DNA of 5,680 nucleotides, taken from contig CATZEP010000097.1 in NCBI GenBank assembly GCA_958418185.1, positions 1-5,680 on the forward strand, read 5' to 3'. How positions within the stretch are numbered: the first letter of the stretch is position 1; each line of letters opens with the position of its first letter. Below are positions 4,593 to 5,680 of this stretch, one piece after another. Both the position numbers and the translations under genes were made by a program. The notes beneath the pieces were generated by a model. It made no database searches and was not told the DNA's origin. It saw only the letters and a list, made by a program, of their open reading frames with translations. Origin of the DNA: an uncultured Collinsella sp. GTDB taxonomy: Bacteria > Actinomycetota > Coriobacteriia > Coriobacteriales > Coriobacteriaceae.

Positions 4593-5680
4593 CTATTTGA
4601 TTTGTTTTCCGGTGGTGACGTAGGCGAGCACCTCGTCGTCGGTGTAGTAGCGCGATGCCGAGTATGTACGCAACTTGTTGGAGTTGGTGATGATGGGCAT
4701 GCTGCCGCACAGCGGGTTGTTGGTGTACATAAGCGGGCAGATGCTCGAGACGACGGCGCCGGTAGTCGAGAGGCGCCTGTATGCCGCAGTCTTGCGGAAG
4801 GCGTCTGCCACGGATGGGGCGGCGGTCAGTACGGTGGGTACTTGTACGCGGCAGTTGCCGGAGGCGCTCAGCCCATCGCAGATGGCGTCTGCCCAGTGGG
4901 CGAGTTGTGCAGACGAGAGGTGGGGGCAGCCGATGAAGGCAAGCTTGGGGCGCGCGCCCGGGTTCTTCCACATAACGGGGTAGCTCGAGCGGATGCGTTC
5001 CAGCTCGGTGTCGTCAATGCGATAGATTTGGGCGTCTGGTGCTATGAGTTGTTCGCCTTGTTCGACGGCCTCGGGCGTGATGCCGTCCACGTGGTAGAGC
5101 CCGACAGCGCCGTTCGATGCGCTGGCGGCGCCCATGTCCTTAAGGTAGTCCTGCGTGCCGGGTGTGAGTTCGCGGCCAAGCCAGCGGTCGAGGCCTTTAA
5201 TGTAAGGGACGTCTTCCATCACCTTCATGCCAATGGCGCTGCCAAGCACTTGCGCTTCGGGCTTGCGCTTACAATCGACTTCGATGATCCAGGTCGCCTT
5301 GCGGCCCTCATCGGTGAGCAGGCCGAATTCCGGGACAAAGCCGGCAATTGAGCCGAACATCTCGATGATGCCGGAGTTGCGATTGCAGCGAGCGCCCAGC
5401 ACGGAGTTGGCAAAGACCACGGCGCTGCTTTCTGCCCAGCTTAGGATGTCGCCACGCCGAGGTCGATTGCCAACCTCGGGCTGGTAGCAGGTGCAGGTGA
5501 AAGCATCGTTGTCCAATAGGCCCATGCTGCGCAGCTGTGCCTCATAATCGTCTTGTTTGGAATACATAATCTTGAACAGCAGCTTTTGCAGCGGGTTGGC
5601 CGGGACGGCGCCGTCGAGGGGCCTCGGGTCGACCGAGACTGACTGACCCGACGGGGCGCCGTCTTTCAGCAGCTCATCCA
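4593..5680 (-). CDS. Aconitase X large (catalytic, DUF521) subunit, partial at the 5' end
   Basis: The frame is open from the TAG at 4593-4595 to the window edge, so the N-terminus is missing. An internal Met at 5567 is not the start: the upstream codons continue the family sequence (VDPRPLDGAVPANPLQKLL and on). Visible hallmarks, numbered from that Met, are TCTCYQPEVGNRP (24-36), SWAESSAVVFANSVLGARCNR (43-63) and AGFVPEFGLL (75-84). Further on are GCPH (213-216), SICPLMY (275-281), and near the end TNSNKLRTY (294-302). The Cys residues at 25 or 27, 214 and 277 are candidate iron-sulphur ligands, as in aconitase-superfamily enzymes. The family dehydrates hydroxylated substrates: cis-3-hydroxyproline in characterised bacterial members, mevalonate 5-phosphate in archaea. 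Here it leads a co-directional set with its small subunit, an M20 peptidase and a transporter. Family assignment is strong; substrate is inference. Confidence 0.9.
   Translation of the reverse strand, partial: DELLKDGAPSGQSVSVDPRPLDGAVPANPLQKLLFKIMYSKQDDYEAQLRSMGLLDNDAFTCTCYQPEVGNRPRRGDILSWAESSAVVFANSVLGARCNRNSGIIEMFGSIAGFVPEFGLLTDEGRKATWIIEVDCKRKPEAQVLGSAIGMKVMEDVPYIKGLDRWLGRELTPGTQDYLKDMGAASASNGAVGLYHVDGITPEAVEQGEQLIAPDAQIYRIDDTELERIRSSYPVMWKNPGARPKLAFIGCPHLSSAQLAHWADAICDGLSASGNCRVQVPTVLTAAPSVADAFRKTAAYRRLSTTGAVVSSICPLMYTNNPLCGSMPIITNSNKLRTYSASRYYTDDEVLAYVTTGKQIK

Noticed and set aside
4579..4971. Upstream extension of the aconitase X small subunit frame
   Set aside because: It would overlap most of the C-terminal part of the large subunit, reads as Arg/Pro-rich shadow sequence, and the Met at 4578 has a good ribosome binding site and begins the known domain.
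5565..5567. ATG as the start of the aconitase X large subunit
   Set aside because: The frame stays open with family-like residues upstream to the window edge, and the N-terminal domain would be missing. The gene is better called partial.
5604..5650. Palindrome GACGGCGCCGTC and an inverted CGGGTC/GACCCG pair
   Set aside because: Both lie inside the aconitase X coding frame in GC-rich sequence. No T run or regulatory context supports a function.

Overview
The window looks like a piece of a high-GC Gram-positive chromosome, most likely an actinobacterium of the Coriobacteriia (Collinsella-like). This placement is inferred from strong G/C preference at third codon positions in most genes, a Gram-positive-type LexA box, and the gene families present. 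I could not test it by search. There are no RNA genes, insertion sequences or CRISPR arrays that I can support.

The left third reads on the + strand. The tail of a metabolic enzyme (1-101, perhaps an M20D-type amidohydrolase) is followed by a short regulatory region and a HigB/HigA toxin-antitoxin pair (189-470 and 442-783). A small three-segment membrane protein (813-1136) comes 29 bases later and is probably in the same transcript. The higBA promoter is the most striking item. A perfect match to the Gram-positive SOS (LexA) operator, CGAACAAATGTTTG at 117-130, runs into an extended -10 element, TGCTATAAT at 129-137. This predicts a DNA-damage-inducible toxin-antitoxin operon that carries a membrane protein as third cistron. 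higB has far lower GC at third codon positions than the flanking metabolic genes, which fits horizontal acquisition.

A long hairpin at 1168-1206 separates the two convergent transcription units and probably stops transcription from both sides, best for the minus strand.

The right two thirds read on the - strand. In transcription order they hold the aconitase X large subunit (entering from beyond 5680 and ending at 4593), the aconitase X small swivel subunit (4578-4135), an M20 metallopeptidase (4024-2603), and an MFS transporter with a GPH/SLC45-like signature (2549-1230). The two aconitase X genes are 14 bases apart, the peptidase follows after 110 bases, and the transporter after 53 bases with a strong hairpin in the gap. 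Together they suggest a small catabolic cassette: import of a substrate, hydrolysis of an amide or peptide bond, and dehydration of a hydroxy acid or hydroxyproline-like product. The actual substrate is not readable from the sequence.
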